This document shows, one piece after another, positions 6,719 to 7,489 of a DNA stretch of 7,489 nucleotides. Position numbers and translations under genes: made by a program. Origin of the DNA: Bacteroidota bacterium (GTDB taxonomy: Bacteria > Bacteroidota > Kryptoniia > Kryptoniales > JAKASW01); NCBI GenBank assembly GCA_021796055.1, contig JAJYOS010000304.1:1-7489 (forward strand), in the 5' to 3' direction. Position 1 is the stretch's first letter. Each line of letters starts with the position of its first letter. The notes beneath the pieces were generated by a model, which was not told the origin of the DNA, did not search any database, and was given only the letters and a program-made list of their open reading frames with translations.

Positions 6719-6962
6719 TGTTTCTGAGCTCATTCTTGTATTTCTTTGCAAGTGCATAGACTTCAGTTTCTCCGTCCCGGCATCTAATGCCGAGGATGCC
6801 TTCGGCCACAAGCGACTTCAACACATCTTCAACATTGTCCAGCTCCGCCTCCACGACTTGCCGCTTGATCCACATTTCCGCGATCCCTCTCAGCGAATCG
6901 GCAGCATCAGGCTTTTCGGACAAATAGTCGAGAATGAATTTTCTTATGATATCCTGGTCCAT
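6702..6962 (-). CDS. Small winged-helix-like protein, first gene after the putative sigma-54 promoter
   Basis: The protein has 86 residues, is charged, soluble and mostly helical. The pattern of an N-terminal helix (DIIRKFILDYLSEKPD, 4-19), an 'ADSLRGIAEMWIK' helix (21-33), a helix NVEDVLKSLVAEGILGIR (43-60) and a hydrophilic turn followed by EVYALAKKYKNEL (67-79) fits a winged-helix fold. It resembles small uncharacterised proteins carrying 'DSLxGIAxWWxxRQ' that I associate with eCIS loci. The ATG at 6962 is the only plausible start, because the frame upstream reaches a stop near 7106-7104 without another ATG, GTG or TTG codon. RBS support is weak: AAGG lies 15 bases ahead and AAGGAG 23 bases ahead. 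It could be a regulator of the operon or a small adaptor protein. Missing basic residues in a clear recognition helix make DNA binding uncertain. Confidence 0.75.
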   Translation of the reverse strand: MDQDIIRKFILDYLSEKPDAADSLRGIAEMWIKRQVVEAELDNVEDVLKSLVAEGILGIRCRDGETEVYALAKKYKNELRNISISS

Positions 6963-6996
6963 GAATGCAACGAGTAGCCTTAGTTCTCCTTGATCA

Positions 6997-7013
6997 GAGC
7001 AAGCGATATGCCG
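6997..7013 (-). promoter_or_regulatory. Putative sigma-54 (-24/-12) promoter for the CIS operon
   Basis: The minus strand carries CGGCATATCGCTTGCT. It has GG at 7012-7011 (-24) and GC at 7000-6999 (-12), separated by exactly the canonical 10 bases. GGCA and TTGCT match the consensus TGGCACG-N4-TTGCW well. Mismatches are the leading T and the CG after GGCA. Predicted +1 is near 6987, giving a leader of about 25 bases to the ATG at 6962. The setting supports it: the gene immediately upstream, in the same direction, encodes a sigma-54 activator. It has not been tested, and the short leader leaves only a weak ribosome binding site. Confidence 0.6.
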
Positions 7014-7070
7014 GTGGTAGATACGGAATTCGCAAGTTCTTGAGCCATGTTTAACGCGGGACTGACTTTG

Positions 7071-7093
7071 CTGCGGGTAATCTACCGCCGCAG
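7071..7093 (-). promoter_or_regulatory. Inverted repeat, candidate upstream activator site
   Basis: On the minus strand CTGCGG (7093-7088) and CCGCAG (7076-7071) are perfect inverted arms around 11 bases. Inside lies a second dyad, GGTA-GAT-TACC (7086-7076), so the whole element is an imperfect nested palindrome. Its centre, near 7082, is about 95 bases upstream of the predicted +1 (near 6987). That is the usual range for enhancer-like sites of sigma-54 activators. Related GATTCCCGC words occur nearby. Binding by the adjacent activator is inferred from position and symmetry only. Confidence 0.45.
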
Positions 7094-7137
7094 AGAAAGA
7101 GTATCAGGAGGAACCGATTGAGAAATGAGACTTACAG

Positions 7138-7176
7138 CCGCGGGAATCTTCCCGCAGGGGATCAATTGATTCCCGC
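7138..7176 (-). other. Overlapping alternative hairpins / GATTCCCGC repeats over the regulator's stop codon
   Basis: GCGGGAATC (7140-7148) can pair either with TTCCCGC (7149-7155) as a tight hairpin or with GATTCCCGC (7168-7176) as a 9-bp stem whose 19-base loop holds the regulator's TGA (7164-7162). A 10-base palindrome ATCAATTGAT (7161-7170) lies between. No T-run follows on the transcribed strand, so a classical terminator is doubtful. It could be a weak terminator of the regulator transcript, a distal activator site (the words match the inner half of the 7071-7093 dyad, GATTACCCGC), or both. Confidence 0.45.
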
Positions 7177-7489
7177 ACTCGCGAGGTCATACTTCCGCAA
7201 GAGCCTCTGAAAGGATCTACGGTCGACGTGGGCCTGTTGTGCGGCCCTGGTTACGTTCCACTTATTCTGAACTAATATCCTCTTGAGGTAATCCACTTCA
7301 AAATTCCGGATGACACGCTCTCTGGCCTCACGGAATGGCCAGGTCTCGACGCTCGTCTCGTTTCCCGGCAGCAGAATTTCTTCCGGCCGAATAACATTTG
7401 AGTTCGACATGACCATCAACTTCTCCACGACGTTCTCGAGTTCACGCACATTCCCCGGCCATGAAAAGCTTGAAAGTTTGAGCAATGCT
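7162..7489 (-). CDS. Sigma-54-dependent transcriptional activator (bEBP), C-terminal fragment; 5' part beyond window
   Basis: About 108 residues are visible, and the frame runs off the window edge, so the true start is outside. The TTG at 7485 is an internal leucine codon and not a start. The first part, ALLKLSSFSWPGNVRELENV, is the end of the sigma-54 interaction AAA+ domain and includes the conserved sensor-2 GNVREL motif. A linker follows (VIRPEEILLPGN and a Pro/Glu-rich stretch). The last 40 residues are a Fis-type helix-turn-helix: FEVDYLKRILVQNKWNVTRA, then AQQAHVDRRSFQRLLRKYDL. Such proteins hydrolyse ATP to open promoters held by sigma-54 RNA polymerase, from sites about 100 bases upstream. 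The gene lies directly upstream of the CIS operon in the same orientation, 199 bases before the next start. This makes it the likely local activator. The sensory domain that would reveal the signal is not in the window. Confidence 0.93.
   Translation of the reverse strand, partial: ALLKLSSFSWPGNVRELENVVEKLMVMSNSNVIRPEEILLPGNETSVETWPFREARERVIRNFEVDYLKRILVQNKWNVTRAAQQAHVDRRSFQRLLRKYDLASAGIN

Noticed and set aside
7032..7047. Sigma-54-like sequence TGGCTCAAGAACTTGC on the minus strand
   Set aside because: GG and GC are separated by 11 bases instead of 10. The site at 7013-6997 has correct spacing and a better match.
7483..7485. TTG at 7485 as start of the regulator
   Set aside because: The frame continues to the window edge and the encoded sequence begins inside the AAA+ domain, so this is an internal leucine codon.
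1..7489. Complete prophage
   Set aside because: No capsid, portal, terminase, lysis or integration gene is visible, while DUF4255 and the adjacent AAA+ ATPase are eCIS hallmarks. The region outside the window could still change this.
1..7489. CRISPR array, tRNA or rRNA genes, insertion sequences
   Set aside because: No regularly spaced direct repeats, no tRNA-like cloverleaf and no transposase-like frames were noticed. Nearly all the sequence is taken up by the minus-strand operon.

Overview
This window holds part of a gene cluster for a contractile injection system (a headless, phage-tail-like particle). Every gene I can support lies on the minus strand, so transcription runs from high to low coordinates. 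Two markers point to the extracellular CIS type (eCIS; Afp/PVC/MAC-like) rather than a complete phage or a canonical type VI system: a DUF4255/Pvc16-type tail terminator gene, followed directly by an Afp15/Pvc15-type AAA+ ATPase. No capsid, portal, terminase or integrase gene is visible. By eye the base composition is near 50% GC. The presence of a sigma-54 activator suggests a Gram-negative or related environmental bacterium, but I cannot place the phylum from this sequence.

Layout in transcription order. (1) 7489-7162: the 3' end of a sigma-54-dependent activator gene, with the end of the AAA+ domain and a Fis-type DNA-binding domain. (2) 7161-6963: a regulatory gap with inverted repeats that could bind the activator and a good -24/-12 sigma-54 promoter match. 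(3) 6962-6702: a small helical, winged-helix-like protein. (4) 6701-6590: a short gap that starts with a hairpin over the preceding stop codon. (5) 6589-6209: a 126-residue beta-rich protein of unknown function. (6) 6180-4645: the contractile sheath. (7) 4632-4108: the inner tube. (8) 4092-3367: a T4-type baseplate-associated protein with two CxxC pairs. (9) 3370-2366: a long, mostly disordered protein with conserved-looking ends. (10) 2369-1092: a DUF4255 protein with Ig-like C-terminal domains. (11) 1095-1: the N-terminal 365 residues of the AAA+ ATPase, cut by the window edge.

Genes 5 to 11 are tightly packed, with gaps of 12 to 28 bases or 4-base ATGA overlaps, so they very likely form one transcript. 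The simplest model is that the activator, bound upstream, switches on sigma-54 transcription of a stoichiometric operon: sheath and tube in bulk, then cap and baseplate factors, then the assembly ATPase. The spike, LysM hub protein, gp25-like and wedge baseplate proteins, tape measure, fibres and payloads are not in this window and would be expected beyond position 1. The least explained parts are the 126-residue protein before the sheath, the 86-residue first gene, the disordered 334-residue protein and the promoter region.
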